A stretch of DNA of 64,000 nucleotides from IMG/VR virus record IMGVR_UViG_3300036770_005504, positions 1 to 64,000 of that record; one strand, given 5' to 3'. Position 1 is the stretch's first letter; the number at the start of each line of letters is the position of its first letter. This document shows positions 40,832 through 50,642 of this stretch, in pieces. The translations under genes were made by a program, and so were the position numbers. The notes under the pieces were generated by a model. It ran no database searches. It was given only the letters and a program-made list of their open reading frames with translations, and was not told where the DNA came from. The stretch comes from a virus.

Positions 40832-42507
40832 TGATTTTCTAATACCTCTAATAAAGTTTCATCAAATTGTGTTTGTTCTTGCTCTGGTGATTCCAGCTCA
40901 TCAGGATTTTCTGCTTCAAACAATGAATTAAACACAGATTGATTCGGTCTCATCAGTCGTTTGCCAGTAAATCCTCTTGTGCCGATAATTAGATCAAAAC
41001 AAGATTCATAGTATGATATACGTTCGAGACTTTTTTGTCTAGTTTTTTGGCTAAACACATCATCCACAATAGATCGAAAATCAAACTGCTCGTCAGTTTT
41101 ACCAGACAACATCAGTGGCATTAGTCCATTTTCATACTGTTGATTGGCAGTTTGAACTGCATTGATATGATGCCAAACATTATGAGACATCAATAATGCA
41201 TAGCTAAAACTATCCCAACTGGTGTTACCAATGTTGCCTAATTTATTTTTATCTGTGGGCCCATACACACAGATGTCAGAAATTTTCAATAATTTCGAAA
41301 CTGGGCTGTCATCAAATGTATCATGTATACCATCTTGTAACACCACATCACGAAATGCTCTTTGGTCGGTTTTATACTTTTTATCATCGGCAGTGGGTTC
41401 CATACGATAAACCCACTTGGATCTATGTTGACATTTGTTGTGAGTATATAACTGTCCATTTGCTGTGGCCAAAAATGGGCTGGCGCAATCAAAACTGATA
41501 GAGAATCGAGGATTGTGATATTTTCTTACTGAATTTTGTATATCAGTTAATAGACAAGCCCATTCCAGTTTACTGGTTCCTAAAAAGTGCATCCAGTCAT
41601 GAACTCCGGGTACCAATAAGCCATCATAGATGATATTCACAAGTCTTTTCAATACCAAATGAACATCACACATGTTTTGGCCACCCATGGCCCAACCATC
41701 AAAATGTCGTCCTGGATATTGTTGAGGATCACAATAACCTTTCATAGTTTGATACCAATCCTCGGCACTATCGTGATTATCTCCCTGTAATACATTTAGA
41801 ATTCGTGTGCCACCGTTTTCGATACCACGACGATTGTTGATAAAATATTCATTGTTATATCGTGTGGCATCAATGGCTTCTTTGAGTGTGGTGATACCAC
41901 AGGCTTGACCTGCTGCTTTGTCATGTATTACCCAGGTAGGAATATCTAATGTCATACTATAATCAGCAATGGTATCAAGCCATGTCAGCACCGATCGACG
42001 ACGTTGTTCTGTGTCTTTGAGAGACTTTTGATATTCTGCCACTGGATCTATTGTTTTGGTACGACCTTTTTTGTTGATCTGTGTTTGAGTTCCTAGTGCT
42101 GCAAGATTGGCAATATGTGCTGCAACTTCGTTACTATTAGGTGCACGCCATTCACCTGGCCATCGTCCTTTGGCTATTTGAAAGCCACCACTATCACCTA
42201 ACATAAAAGACCCGGATTCTCTATTGCGGACCATATCCTCGCTGGGGTCGGATTTGGTCAAGTCCAAATTAGCATGCCCAGCACTATACAAACTCCATTT
42301 GTAGGGGAACATAGATTTTTGATTATTAAGCCAATTTAGTTGTTCCATATCATGAAGTCCCGCGGGCATACGAGCAGGATCTACATAGTTTTCTACTCGC
42401 TGCCGACCAATGAAAGTTGCATAAAATCCGCTAATAGCGGGCAAGAAAATAGCCCATTTGCTGAGACCATTTTGATTCAATTGTCTTTGTGTAAAGTTAT
42501 GTTGCAT
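40828..42507 (-). CDS. dpdA: DpdA-like DNA guanine transglycosylase
   Basis: 559 residues. LGDSGGFQIAKG near 104 matches the D-S-G-G-[FY]-Q motif of tRNA-guanine transglycosylases, TLDIPTWVIHD near 189 has the nucleophile-type Asp region, RILNVLQGD follows, and FDGWAMGGQNMCD near 273 is the GG loop. Insertions and the C-terminus differ from bacterial Tgt, as in phage DpdA, which exchanges guanine for a 7-deazaguanine base in DNA. FolE, QueD, QueE and YhhQ genes nearby support this. Confidence 0.78.
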   Translation of the reverse strand: MQHNFTQRQLNQNGLSKWAIFLPAISGFYATFIGRQRVENYVDPARMPAGLHDMEQLNWLNNQKSMFPYKWSLYSAGHANLDLTKSDPSEDMVRNRESGSFMLGDSGGFQIAKGRWPGEWRAPNSNEVAAHIANLAALGTQTQINKKGRTKTIDPVAEYQKSLKDTEQRRRSVLTWLDTIADYSMTLDIPTWVIHDKAAGQACGITTLKEAIDATRYNNEYFINNRRGIENGGTRILNVLQGDNHDSAEDWYQTMKGYCDPQQYPGRHFDGWAMGGQNMCDVHLVLKRLVNIIYDGLLVPGVHDWMHFLGTSKLEWACLLTDIQNSVRKYHNPRFSISFDCASPFLATANGQLYTHNKCQHRSKWVYRMEPTADDKKYKTDQRAFRDVVLQDGIHDTFDDSPVSKLLKISDICVYGPTDKNKLGNIGNTSWDSFSYALLMSHNVWHHINAVQTANQQYENGLMPLMLSGKTDEQFDFRSIVDDVFSQKTRQKSLERISYYESCFDLIIGTRGFTGKRLMRPNQSVFNSLFEAENPDELESPEQEQTQFDETLLEVLENQ

Positions 42508-42510
42508 TAA

Positions 42511-43983
42511 TTATTTCCGTGAATAAATCAAGTTACCACAATCCCATATTCTATAATATCTATTCAATGACATGTTTTGATATTCGCTGAGATCTGGGTC
42601 AAAAATTGACAATTTTTCAGCCAGTAAATGTTTTTGAAATTGATTTCTCGACAATAACAGACCAGGATTATTAAGGTGAAAATATTTATAATTGGGATCA
42701 GACTGTCCTATTAATTCAAATCCTGAATTTTGATATAAATTGCCGTTAATACTGTTGGTCCATCTACGGTCGGCATAGGATATCACACCGACGTTACCCA
42801 CCAATCGATCAAAGTAAGCCAGTATTTTGGATAAGCCACCGACCACAGTGTGATATTTTTCTGAGCAATATCTCAATAGTTCAAATTGAAATTGTTTGTT
42901 AAATCTAGACTTGCCAAAACCAGCAGCTGAAACCAACTGATCTTGATAAAACAACCCGATTTTTATACCACTGGCAATGAAACCTTGCAAATGGTTTCTT
43001 TCTACAAAACTTTGATACAATTTATTATCTATTTCTTTGACTTGACATTTTCTTGCCGGTATCTTGATACTGCGCCCTAACAAATGATTTAGTTTGCTTT
43101 TTACTATATCATGTTTTACTGGATCAAGCCATTCTGAATCGTAGATTTGTATCAAATGTATATGTGATTTTTCGCATTCAATTGTTTTGTCTAGATGATA
43201 TTTTTTTGATTTTCCCTTTTCCTCACAGTGCCAATATATGCCATTGATTTCAATGGCAAGATTTTTGTCTGGGACAAAAATGTCAATCTCTTTGTTGTTG
43301 AGAATTGTTCTATTGCTTTGTTCAATTGATGCATCAGTGATAGATTGTAAGTATTCTATGACTTCTTGTTCTATTGATGATGTTGAGTGTCTAATTGCTG
43401 ATATATCGTTTTCTGCAAAAAAGTTTAAAATAGGTGTGGCAGATATTCCTAATTCTTTGGCAATTTGTCCACAAGATTTTTTAAGTTCAAAATGTTGATA
43501 CCTCAGCCACTCAAGGTCTTTCATTAGATGTAAAGATTCTTGAGATATATGTATTTGCTTGTTGGTTGCGCGACCATATTTTTCTAAATTAGTCTTTCTA
43601 CGTTTCTCAAGTATAGAATCTTTTTTTACTTCAAATCTCTCGATTGCACTTTTTTGAATCTTCTCAACAACAGCAGGATCTTTACTGGGATTGTCTACAC
43701 CATAACGAGACATGAAAGTTGATTTCATTTTTGCTTTGACCAACGGACTTTTTGAAGGGTTGTCAACACCATATTTGGTTTGAAAAGTATCAACTAGCTG
43801 TTGCCTTATGGCATCATTGTGCATGGGATGACCACCGAACTTGTCAATATTGGTTTTTTGTTTTTTCTCTAATATGGCAGGATCACGTCCCATACACTTA
43901 TTGCTACACCAATCCCAATATTCATTCCGACTTTTGATAAATTTAGTTACCGGATTATTACAGATTTTACATCGCTTTTCCAT
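42511..43983 (-). CDS. Free-standing homing endonuclease with Vsr-like nuclease domain
   Basis: 490 residues. N-terminal zinc ribbon (CKICNNPV with CSNKC), then several repeats of the form KYGVDNPSK (NUMOD-like), a helix-turn-helix (SCGQIAKELGISATPI) and a PD-(D/E)xK/Vsr-like core (EIDIFVPDKNLAIEINGIYWH). A C-terminal GNAT-like extension (LVSAAGFGKSRFNKQ) completes it. It is an egoistic element between clamp and dpdA. An inverted repeat and late promoter precede it. Confidence 0.82.
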   Translation of the reverse strand: MEKRCKICNNPVTKFIKSRNEYWDWCSNKCMGRDPAILEKKQKTNIDKFGGHPMHNDAIRQQLVDTFQTKYGVDNPSKSPLVKAKMKSTFMSRYGVDNPSKDPAVVEKIQKSAIERFEVKKDSILEKRRKTNLEKYGRATNKQIHISQESLHLMKDLEWLRYQHFELKKSCGQIAKELGISATPILNFFAENDISAIRHSTSSIEQEVIEYLQSITDASIEQSNRTILNNKEIDIFVPDKNLAIEINGIYWHCEEKGKSKKYHLDKTIECEKSHIHLIQIYDSEWLDPVKHDIVKSKLNHLLGRSIKIPARKCQVKEIDNKLYQSFVERNHLQGFIASGIKIGLFYQDQLVSAAGFGKSRFNKQFQFELLRYCSEKYHTVVGGLSKILAYFDRLVGNVGVISYADRRWTNSINGNLYQNSGFELIGQSDPNYKYFHLNNPGLLLSRNQFQKHLLAEKLSIFDPDLSEYQNMSLNRYYRIWDCGNLIYSRK

Positions 43984-44030
43984 ATTGAATACCCCTGTTG
44001 TTTATTTATGACTCAGGCGGGTATTCAATA
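43983..44030 (-). promoter_or_regulatory. Late promoter in the loop of a start-region hairpin
   Basis: Perfect 12-bp arms 43983-43994 and 44019-44030. CATAAATA (44003-44010) lies in the loop. A late RNA would start near 43997, keep AGGGG as ribosome-binding site and lose the pairing arm. A longer RNA from the clamp side would bury this site. This matches the control known for T4 I-TevI. Confidence 0.7.
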
Positions 44031-44042
44031 GGATATTTCGAT

Positions 44043-44768
44043 TTATTTAGTAAATGCCGAAATTGCATAGTTATAAGTGGCCAAACCAGAGTTGACAGTA
44101 ATTTGCATAGCACCAACATCACTGATGCGAATAAACTTGTCGCCGGCAAGACCCAAGATACCGATAATTTGATTAACAGGCCAAGACCAAGGATTTTTAA
44201 GTGTCCCTGCTACGTCTGGTTGAAAAACAAAATTACCAGCATGGCTACTATGATTACCAAAGTGGAATTTGAGATCATTATTTTTGACTTCAGTTCGAAA
44301 CACAGTTTCTTCAGCATTGGCCTGTGCTTGCATTTTCAATCTCATAATAGAATTAACACTGGGTTCAAATTCAATACACCATGGTGGTTGTTTAAAGTTA
44401 TAGGTTTTAAGTTGTTCATCTACAATTTTCGATGACATGAATCTATAACTATTATGAAAATCTCCCAAACTATTTTCAAAATTAATACCATCTAGTTGTT
44501 GGTCAGTGGATCGTTGTGACACACTGAGTTTGGCATTTTCTCGATATTCTGGCAGATTCAACAAAATCTTCAGTTTATTAAGATTTGGCATGCCAAATGT
44601 TCCGATGAATTCAGAAATTGGTCCAGCAAATTCGCCATGCAGCACCACCGATTTGTCCTCGGCCATGGAATAGATTCGTGTTTGCTCTTGTGTGCCTGTG
44701 ATTTTCAATAGATTAATAAATCCTAGATCGTATGTATGTTGAACAAGATCTAAAAGTTGGTCTCTCAT
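44043..44768 (-). CDS. Sliding clamp-like protein (T4 gp45 type)
   Basis: About 241 residues from MRDQLLDLVQ, a start preceded by AAGGAG; the in-frame extension overlaps the next gene. EFAGPISEFIGTFGMPNLNKL near 47 and the alternating strands fit a beta-clamp with two or three domains. Position directly downstream of the polymerase gene supports it. The sequence resemblance to gp45 is weak. Confidence 0.6.
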   Translation of the reverse strand: MRDQLLDLVQHTYDLGFINLLKITGTQEQTRIYSMAEDKSVVLHGEFAGPISEFIGTFGMPNLNKLKILLNLPEYRENAKLSVSQRSTDQQLDGINFENSLGDFHNSYRFMSSKIVDEQLKTYNFKQPPWCIEFEPSVNSIMRLKMQAQANAEETVFRTEVKNNDLKFHFGNHSSHAGNFVFQPDVAGTLKNPWSWPVNQIIGILGLAGDKFIRISDVGAMQITVNSGLATYNYAISAFTK

Positions 44769-44799
44769 TACATTCTCCTTGAGTAGTATATTATATGAT

Positions 44800-45714
44800 T
44801 TATTTAGATTTAGCAATGACTTTTGCCAAAGTTTGTCCACCTCTGATAGTGGAAATTTCTCCAGGTTTTTGTATCTCCCACCATGAAGTTCCCGAAAGAT
44901 CTCGACTGTGATAAATTAAATTGTAGCCCAAATTGACAATTTCCGGTCTTAACATAGAACCAGGTATATAAGAATATACATGTTGTTCAGTCATTCGAGT
45001 TTCGTAACTATGGTCACAATCATTGAAACTAAACGAACAGATACCCCCAGGCCGCAGTAACAAAAAAATTTCTTTGAGATATTTTTTCATAGTAGCAAAA
45101 TCTTTATAATTGAAAAAATCTAAAGCAACTACTAGTCCAAAATTTCCTTGTGGTAATGGATGTAGAAAATTTTTAGCACTAGAATCAACTACATAGGGCC
45201 TGAGACGTCGTTGGTATTCCGGTGGAAATTGTTTTAAAGAATAATCGATCAACTCTCGATCGCTGTCGACTAGATACAAAGGGTCACACGCAACCAATGG
45301 TCTAAGATCACTAAATGCCATTGGTCTGAAAACTAGACCTGGAAAAATCCAACTGCTACGAAGTTGAATTTTATGATTAATACGTTGTTGAGTATGATTT
45401 TGGATTTTACGTCGAGTATTCAAAATGTAATCAAAACTTTCTATCAATACTTTTCCGAAAAAATTTTCACTGTCAACAAGATACTGTTGATGTAAATGAT
45501 AGTGTTGTTGATTTAGTAACTCCAGTTGGTGGTCAATTTCACATAAAAAAGTTTCATCGAGTTGGCAGTATTGTTGATGAATATGGCTAAAACTCTGTGA
45601 TATTGTGGTTAATTTTTGAAACTGATCAGCACTGACTGGTGATCTGTTGTAAAAATTGTTCTTTAAACTCGACAGATATTGTCTGTCAGCTATGATATCA
45701 CTGAGCAATGCCAC
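44800..45714 (-). CDS. SAM-dependent methyltransferase-like protein
   Basis: 304 residues with a 120-residue helical N-terminal region, then a Rossmann core: PLVACDPLYLVDSDRELIDYS in place of motifs I-II, GNFGLVVALDFFNY (motif IV) and LLLRPGGICSFSFND (motif VI). The glycine loop is degenerate. It lies between the clamp and polymerase genes, 2 bases after the latter. Role unknown. Confidence 0.65.
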   Translation of the reverse strand: MALLSDIIADRQYLSSLKNNFYNRSPVSADQFQKLTTISQSFSHIHQQYCQLDETFLCEIDHQLELLNQQHYHLHQQYLVDSENFFGKVLIESFDYILNTRRKIQNHTQQRINHKIQLRSSWIFPGLVFRPMAFSDLRPLVACDPLYLVDSDRELIDYSLKQFPPEYQRRLRPYVVDSSAKNFLHPLPQGNFGLVVALDFFNYKDFATMKKYLKEIFLLLRPGGICSFSFNDCDHSYETRMTEQHVYSYIPGSMLRPEIVNLGYNLIYHSRDLSGTSWWEIQKPGEISTIRGGQTLAKVIAKSK

Positions 45715-45716
45715 AA

Positions 45717-48389
45717 TTATTCTTCAAGTTCAAAAAACATATTAAACGTGTTGGTAGTATTGGTACTATCTTTTAAATTCCAATTCAGCACACCTAACAG
45801 ATTTTCGATCTTTTGATCCACAATGGTAGTTTCCATTTCCGAATCATCAAATGGTAGTTCTTTGAACCATTCGGGCAATCGAGTTTCGTCGGTGGGATAA
45901 CCAACACTGGTCAATCCCAATGGATTGGGTCGCAATTTACAGACGATGGTCTTCATACCATCGACAATTTGCATACTATAATTATCGCTATGCATACGTC
46001 TTAGATTATTCCAATTCATAGCAGCACGAACATGTCCGGGCATATTGGCTCTACCCAGTTGTTGTTCCTTTTGCGCATAGTTAGTAAGATTGTTGACTCG
46101 TTTGGGTGTGCCTTTTTCCCATGATGGCCTTTGAGCAAATTTTGTTTTGAAATTTTTAATTTCATCAACAATAACAGAACGATCAATACCAGTCAACACA
46201 GCTTTTAAAATTTCATTGAGAAATTCCTGAACCACCTTGGGTGTGTCAGATCGTTTAAGATCAAGACCCATGGCTTTGATTTTTCCTGGTTGCTGATCTT
46301 GATCGTAACGACGGCCTTCTTTGTCATAGTATAACAATGCATACCGTTTTTTAGTAATAAACAATCCTCGTTCGGCCACAATCTCTCGACCGCATTTAAT
46401 AACTGAGCCTCGGTCTGTAGAGCAATTAAATGCTTGACTCATAAAGCCTGAGAAACTGTCGTTGACAAGGTCAGCAATATTGTCATAGACATCGACTGCA
46501 ATATCTTTGTTCCATGCCATCTTACCAGATTCGATATCAGCTTGTAAGACCGGCCATGCAGAAAAATAACAAGAATCTGTGTCATTGTATATAATGCTAC
46601 GCCCGAGGTGATTTCGATCGTTGTCGATGATATAGTTTATCTCTTGAGTCATATGTTGTGTGATTGCCCTGCCGCATAAAGTAGTGCTTTGCCCAATTCG
46701 TTTGTCAAAGAATCTACAGCCAGGATTCAAAATTGCACCGTACAGGCTGTTAAGATTAATTTTTTTAACCAACTGCCTTTTATCCCAGTATTCTTCGTCG
46801 GTTTTGTTTTCTTCTTTGATCGATTCTTTGAGTTTGGCCTGCAAATCTTTTCTTTCAGAATACCATCTTTTCAGTAGTCCAGGAATAATACCTTCTCGTT
46901 GACTGGTAAAGATTGTACCATTGGCACTCAACATCCAGGGATTATTTCCCTGAAAAATTATGTTGTAAATTTCAGCGGCTGAATGCTGTGTTTGTTCTCC
47001 GTTCTCCCAGTCTATGGTTATAATTTGATCAACACGTCTTTCCAATACTGCTGAGTATTCCAAACAGGCGAATAATCCTTCCCAAGCTTCAGCAAAACTA
47101 CGTCCTCGATCGATTCGTTCTTTGATATATGATTGGGTCATATCTTGTCTTAACTGACCCACAATCGTTTCCGGGCCCATATTTAATGCTCTAATAGTGG
47201 ACGGGTATAGACTATTAATATCAACACTGCCGACGTATTCGTGTATACCTTTTTTTGGATAGGCAACATAAGCACCAGCAGCTTGTAGATCTTCGTTGTC
47301 TCGGTTGTCTTTCCTATTAGGAACTACCATTCCTCGATCGTGTGCTTCATTGATAATAGCTTGCTCAGTGACTGCTACTGCGCCCATTGTAGTGGGCAAT
47401 AGCACAGTATTTTCATGTGCCAGTGTATTGGCTAGATCTAGGAATTTTAGTTTTTTATCAAGTCGAGCAATCAATGCCACATCTTCTCTATTGTATTGGA
47501 TGAATTTGCTGAATTCTCTATTATAGAGTTGATCTAGTGTGCCCTCATAGGCCACTTTACTGCCTACATTTTCGTATTCCCCAATGGCATCAAGACTATA
47601 GCTATGTCGTTCTTCGTAGGTATATTTTCTGTATAGTTGCATATAGTCCATATGCACACGACCTATTAGATCAAATGTAATATTCTCGGCACCGAATCTT
47701 TCAAAGGTTCTCTGTTTGGGCAGTTGATTCCAAAGACAATATCTACGTGTATCGTCACGACTGAGAACACGAGTAGTTCTCATCACCATATAGGGGATAT
47801 CAAAGCCTTCGCTGTTCCAGCCACTCAACACATCAGCATCATCGATCAGTTGCAAAAAAGTATTAAGCAATTCTTTTTCGTTTTCGCACACAAAGCAATT
47901 TTCGTATTCCTGTGCTATTGTCTGTGCCTGTTCATAATCAAGTGTGCGTGGTGGAATCACCAGTGTAATCAGTTGGTCTAACCAATCAAGATAAAGACTG
48001 ACTGCAGTGATAGGGTTAAAGGGATCTTCGGGCCGGCTATATCCTTTCAAAGGATCAAAATCTACCTCGATGTCAAAAAACACAGTATGTAGTTTGGGTG
48101 GGTCTTGATTTTTAAAATTTTCTTCGAGACACCTCAATACTGGATTGATATCAGATTCGTAGATTTTTTTGCCAGAGTGGACACGTAATTCTCGACGAAA
48201 CTCTTTGGAATTTTTTGTTTGAAATCGACTGACTGGTGTATCAAAAATTGATCGATATTTGCCTCGAGGATCGTCATAATAGAATCGATACTCAGCTGGA
48301 TATTCCTGATAATAACGTTCACCTTCACGTCGACCCACAATGTGGATTCGGTCTTTGGTTCGATCATGTAATGCATCGATATATGACAC
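45717..48389 (-). CDS. DNA polymerase, family B (T4 gp43 type)
   Basis: 890 residues with a GTG start. Exonuclease motif I FFDIEVDFD at 104-112; palm motif A around SLYPS near 394, motif B KKINLNSLYGAI near 546, motif C YNDTDSCYF near 603. The replicative polymerase of T4-like phages is of this size. A small DsbA-like gene precedes it. Its exonuclease Asp and Glu are intact. Confidence 0.95.
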   Translation of the reverse strand: MSYIDALHDRTKDRIHIVGRREGERYYQEYPAEYRFYYDDPRGKYRSIFDTPVSRFQTKNSKEFRRELRVHSGKKIYESDINPVLRCLEENFKNQDPPKLHTVFFDIEVDFDPLKGYSRPEDPFNPITAVSLYLDWLDQLITLVIPPRTLDYEQAQTIAQEYENCFVCENEKELLNTFLQLIDDADVLSGWNSEGFDIPYMVMRTTRVLSRDDTRRYCLWNQLPKQRTFERFGAENITFDLIGRVHMDYMQLYRKYTYEERHSYSLDAIGEYENVGSKVAYEGTLDQLYNREFSKFIQYNREDVALIARLDKKLKFLDLANTLAHENTVLLPTTMGAVAVTEQAIINEAHDRGMVVPNRKDNRDNEDLQAAGAYVAYPKKGIHEYVGSVDINSLYPSTIRALNMGPETIVGQLRQDMTQSYIKERIDRGRSFAEAWEGLFACLEYSAVLERRVDQIITIDWENGEQTQHSAAEIYNIIFQGNNPWMLSANGTIFTSQREGIIPGLLKRWYSERKDLQAKLKESIKEENKTDEEYWDKRQLVKKINLNSLYGAILNPGCRFFDKRIGQSTTLCGRAITQHMTQEINYIIDNDRNHLGRSIIYNDTDSCYFSAWPVLQADIESGKMAWNKDIAVDVYDNIADLVNDSFSGFMSQAFNCSTDRGSVIKCGREIVAERGLFITKKRYALLYYDKEGRRYDQDQQPGKIKAMGLDLKRSDTPKVVQEFLNEILKAVLTGIDRSVIVDEIKNFKTKFAQRPSWEKGTPKRVNNLTNYAQKEQQLGRANMPGHVRAAMNWNNLRRMHSDNYSMQIVDGMKTIVCKLRPNPLGLTSVGYPTDETRLPEWFKELPFDDSEMETTIVDQKIENLLGVLNWNLKDSTNTTNTFNMFFELEE

Positions 48390-48403
48390 TGATTATAACC
48401 TTT

Positions 48404-48664
48404 TTAAAGTGTTCGTCCTACAGTTTCAAGAATAGTTTCCAATACTTCGTGATCGTGTTTCTCTCGTCCAAATTCTGCTTTGTGTGCTAGTCTAATAGCT
48501 TTTTTCAAAATATTAGGTTTAATTTCCAATTCTTCCGCAATAGCTTTAATTGTATCACTGAGTCCGGCATTCAGTGTTTCAACTTCTTGCATGACCTGCA
48601 TACCTTCATTGATCAACCGTTGAAGTTTGGCTTTTTGTTCAGCAGAAAACATTTTGTCTGACAT
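48404..48664 (-). CDS. dsbA: DsbA-like dsDNA-binding protein
   Basis: 86 residues, all helical and charged. NAGLSDTIKAIAEELEIKP and LETILETVGRTL resemble proteins annotated as DsbA in T4-like cyanophages, which bind near late promoters. The assignment is from memory of the family pattern. An AAGGAC ribosome-binding site precedes the ATG. Confidence 0.6.
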   Translation of the reverse strand: MSDKMFSAEQKAKLQRLINEGMQVMQEVETLNAGLSDTIKAIAEELEIKPNILKKAIRLAHKAEFGREKHDHEVLETILETVGRTL

Positions 48665-48687
48665 ATATTTGTCCTTGTAAAAGTTAT

Positions 48688-48716
48688 ATTATAGTGTAGT
48701 TATCTAGAGAAAACAA
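48688..48716 (-). promoter_or_regulatory. Sigma-70-like promoter
   Basis: Minus strand TTGTTT, 17-base spacer, TATAAT, placed upstream of dsbA and the polymerase. Good -10, partial -35. It fits an early or middle start for the replication genes. Confidence 0.6.
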
Positions 48717-48733
48717 CCAGGCAATTTATCAGT

Positions 48734-49042
48734 TTATTGCCAAATTTGTTCCATGACAGACATCACATTATCTGTCCCTACAGTGTTTTCTAATCGAGAT
48801 ACCTTTTTTTGAAGACGTTGAATAGTTTTTTCAAGATTGCGTATTTTTGATTCGTGATCCTGGTCGTTGGTTTCGCTATGTTCAATACCACGCATCAGCC
48901 ATTTTAAAAATGCCTCCGACCGTGATTGATAACCTGGATAGTGCCCAAAAGCATAATCCATTTTTCTTTGCAACAAAGGATCATTGAATTTAGATTCATT
49001 ATCGGTTTGTTGTCGTTCATGGATCAAATCTTGGATAATCAT
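48734..49042 (-). CDS. Coiled-coil phage protein
   Basis: 102 residues. The C-terminal half (ESKIRNLEKTIQRLQKKVSR) is a heptad coiled coil. It is in the late operon after the gene at 49049, so it may be structural or a scaffold. Confidence 0.65.
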   Translation of the reverse strand: MIIQDLIHERQQTDNESKFNDPLLQRKMDYAFGHYPGYQSRSEAFLKWLMRGIEHSETNDQDHESKIRNLEKTIQRLQKKVSRLENTVGTDNVMSVMEQIWQ

Positions 49043-49048
49043 AATAAG

Positions 49049-49717
49049 TTATCTTTCTTCAATGTAATCGCCGGATTGCTGTGATTTATTTTTTCTAGAT
49101 CGGTATATATCAACTGCCATTACTGCATCATCAATGTTTTTGAATTGTCGATCAATAAAACGATCTCCCAAGCCCAATCGAAACCCTTGATTCTCATCTC
49201 CGTGTATTTCTAAAATTTTGCCATTTTCCAGTGTAATAGTTTTGATTGGTATACTGCCCGAATCGGACTGCATAGAAGATGATGATTCTGGTGGATCAGG
49301 ATTAGGTTCGGTTTCGGTAGGATCTTCTTCTACAGGAACCGAATCTGAATCGAGATTTTTTTCTATCACTGCTTGAGCTTTTTTCAATAGTTCATTATTT
49401 TCTTGAGTTTTGTTGGCCAACATATCTAGATATTGACGAAGATCATTGCGAGTTTTACTGATCATATCTTCTTCGACACTACGCATTGCTTCTTCCAATG
49501 GAGTTTGTGCTACATCAATGTCATCGCCAACAAAATGTCCAGCTGTGGGATGTTGTGGATCTGTTTTATTGGTCAGCACTGCAATCTTTTTTGGACGAAA
49601 TAATGCTGGTAGTTGATCAACACTTTTTTGTTGGGAAGTTAATCCAGACTTGGTACTAACTGGACTGGTGCGTCCTTCGATCATGTTAAAACTTTGTAAT
49701 ATTCTAGATATATCCAT
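49049..49717 (-). CDS. Late-operon protein with acidic Pro/Ser-rich linker
   Basis: 222 residues: an N-terminal helix (MDISRILQSFNMIEG), a helical middle (LDMLANKTQENNELL), an acidic Pro/Ser linker and a C-terminal beta-rich domain (LENGKILEIHGDENQGFRLG). Possibly head-associated by position. No family recognised. Confidence 0.6.
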   Translation of the reverse strand: MDISRILQSFNMIEGRTSPVSTKSGLTSQQKSVDQLPALFRPKKIAVLTNKTDPQHPTAGHFVGDDIDVAQTPLEEAMRSVEEDMISKTRNDLRQYLDMLANKTQENNELLKKAQAVIEKNLDSDSVPVEEDPTETEPNPDPPESSSSMQSDSGSIPIKTITLENGKILEIHGDENQGFRLGLGDRFIDRQFKNIDDAVMAVDIYRSRKNKSQQSGDYIEER

Positions 49718-49721
49718 GATG

Positions 49722-50162
49722 TTATGCTCTTTCTACTTTGAGGAAACTCTGTAACATCCATCGATGTTTGCCCATGGCATCAATTCTTCCGGCCACAAAA
49801 TCAGCAACACCTTGTTGGTTTTCACTTTCGGCCGATGAAAAACATCGATTTAGTAGATCTATTAAAGTTTGGCAGTCATTTAATAATTCTTCTAACATTA
49901 ATCTAGCTCGAGGAATTTTAGTTTGTCCAGAAATTAAACTTAATTCACTGAATCTTTCAAAACTACCCGGAGTATATTCTCCCAAAATTCTGATATATTC
50001 AGCAGTGGGATCTATTGCATCATAGACTTCTTCATAAATTTTACCAAAAAATTTATGTAATTGACTGAAGTCTGGACCTTCTACATTCCAATGAAATAAT
50101 TGTGCCTTTATAACAAACGCATATTCAGTGGCTAATAAAACTTTGAGATCATCTGTTAACAC
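49722..50162 (-). CDS. Dps-like ferritin
   Basis: 146 residues, four-helix bundle length. FHWNVEGPDFSQLHKFFGKIY is the Dps ferroxidase-site block (His, Asp, Glu), and the segment DAIDPTAEYIRILG follows. Dps 12-mers store iron and shield DNA from peroxide. In this operon of probably packaged proteins it may be loaded with the phage DNA. Confidence 0.78.
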   Translation of the reverse strand: MLTDDLKVLLATEYAFVIKAQLFHWNVEGPDFSQLHKFFGKIYEEVYDAIDPTAEYIRILGEYTPGSFERFSELSLISGQTKIPRARLMLEELLNDCQTLIDLLNRCFSSAESENQQGVADFVAGRIDAMGKHRWMLQSFLKVERA

Positions 50163-50337
50163 TTTTATCTCCTTGGCCGAACACAGTTAAATTCGGTGTA
50201 TTAGAATATTTAGCTGATTTAACAGATTCACCGGTTCTTGTGATGGGTTTATGATAATTCAATGGACCAGAAATCACTGCAATATTACCAGCACTAGTTG
50301 TTGCTGCTGAAGAATTTTCTTGTATATTTTTATTCAT
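50149..50337 (-). CDS. Small Ser/Asn-rich late protein
   Basis: 62 residues, low complexity, no motif. An ATGA overlap with the upstream stop (50334-50337) and a 14-base overlap with the Dps gene support it as real. Confidence 0.6.
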   Translation of the reverse strand: MNKNIQENSSAATTSAGNIAVISGPLNYHKPITRTGESVKSAKYSNTPNLTVFGQGDKSVNR

Positions 50338-50642
50338 GCACGTATCCTTAATGTATTTTTTATCAATTGAGTCGACCCAGTTGTTTCTAAAATTTCAATG
50401 TTTTTTAATTTTATCACTGCTGAAGTTGCCGGTATGACTTGATATTTAATCAAATAATCCCCCGGTGGTGCTGAGATTGGTATAATCTCTTTGAGATATG
50501 CATCATGCCATAACCATGTTCTTTCTGTAAACAATTCTTCATTGACATAAAGTCGATAGATAGGGTTTTGCTCGAGAATTTTACAATGAACATCGATGGC
50601 AACAACAACATTGACAATTTTTGATTTGTTTTTCTCGACCAT
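50334..50642 (-). CDS. Small beta-rich late protein
   Basis: 102 residues with repeated beta segments (NVVVAIDVHCKI, YRLYVNEELFTERTWLW). Probably an immunoglobulin- or carbohydrate-binding-like fold. Function unknown; position suggests a virion component. Confidence 0.6.
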   Translation of the reverse strand: MVEKNKSKIVNVVVAIDVHCKILEQNPIYRLYVNEELFTERTWLWHDAYLKEIIPISAPPGDYLIKYQVIPATSAVIKLKNIEILETTGSTQLIKNTLRIRA

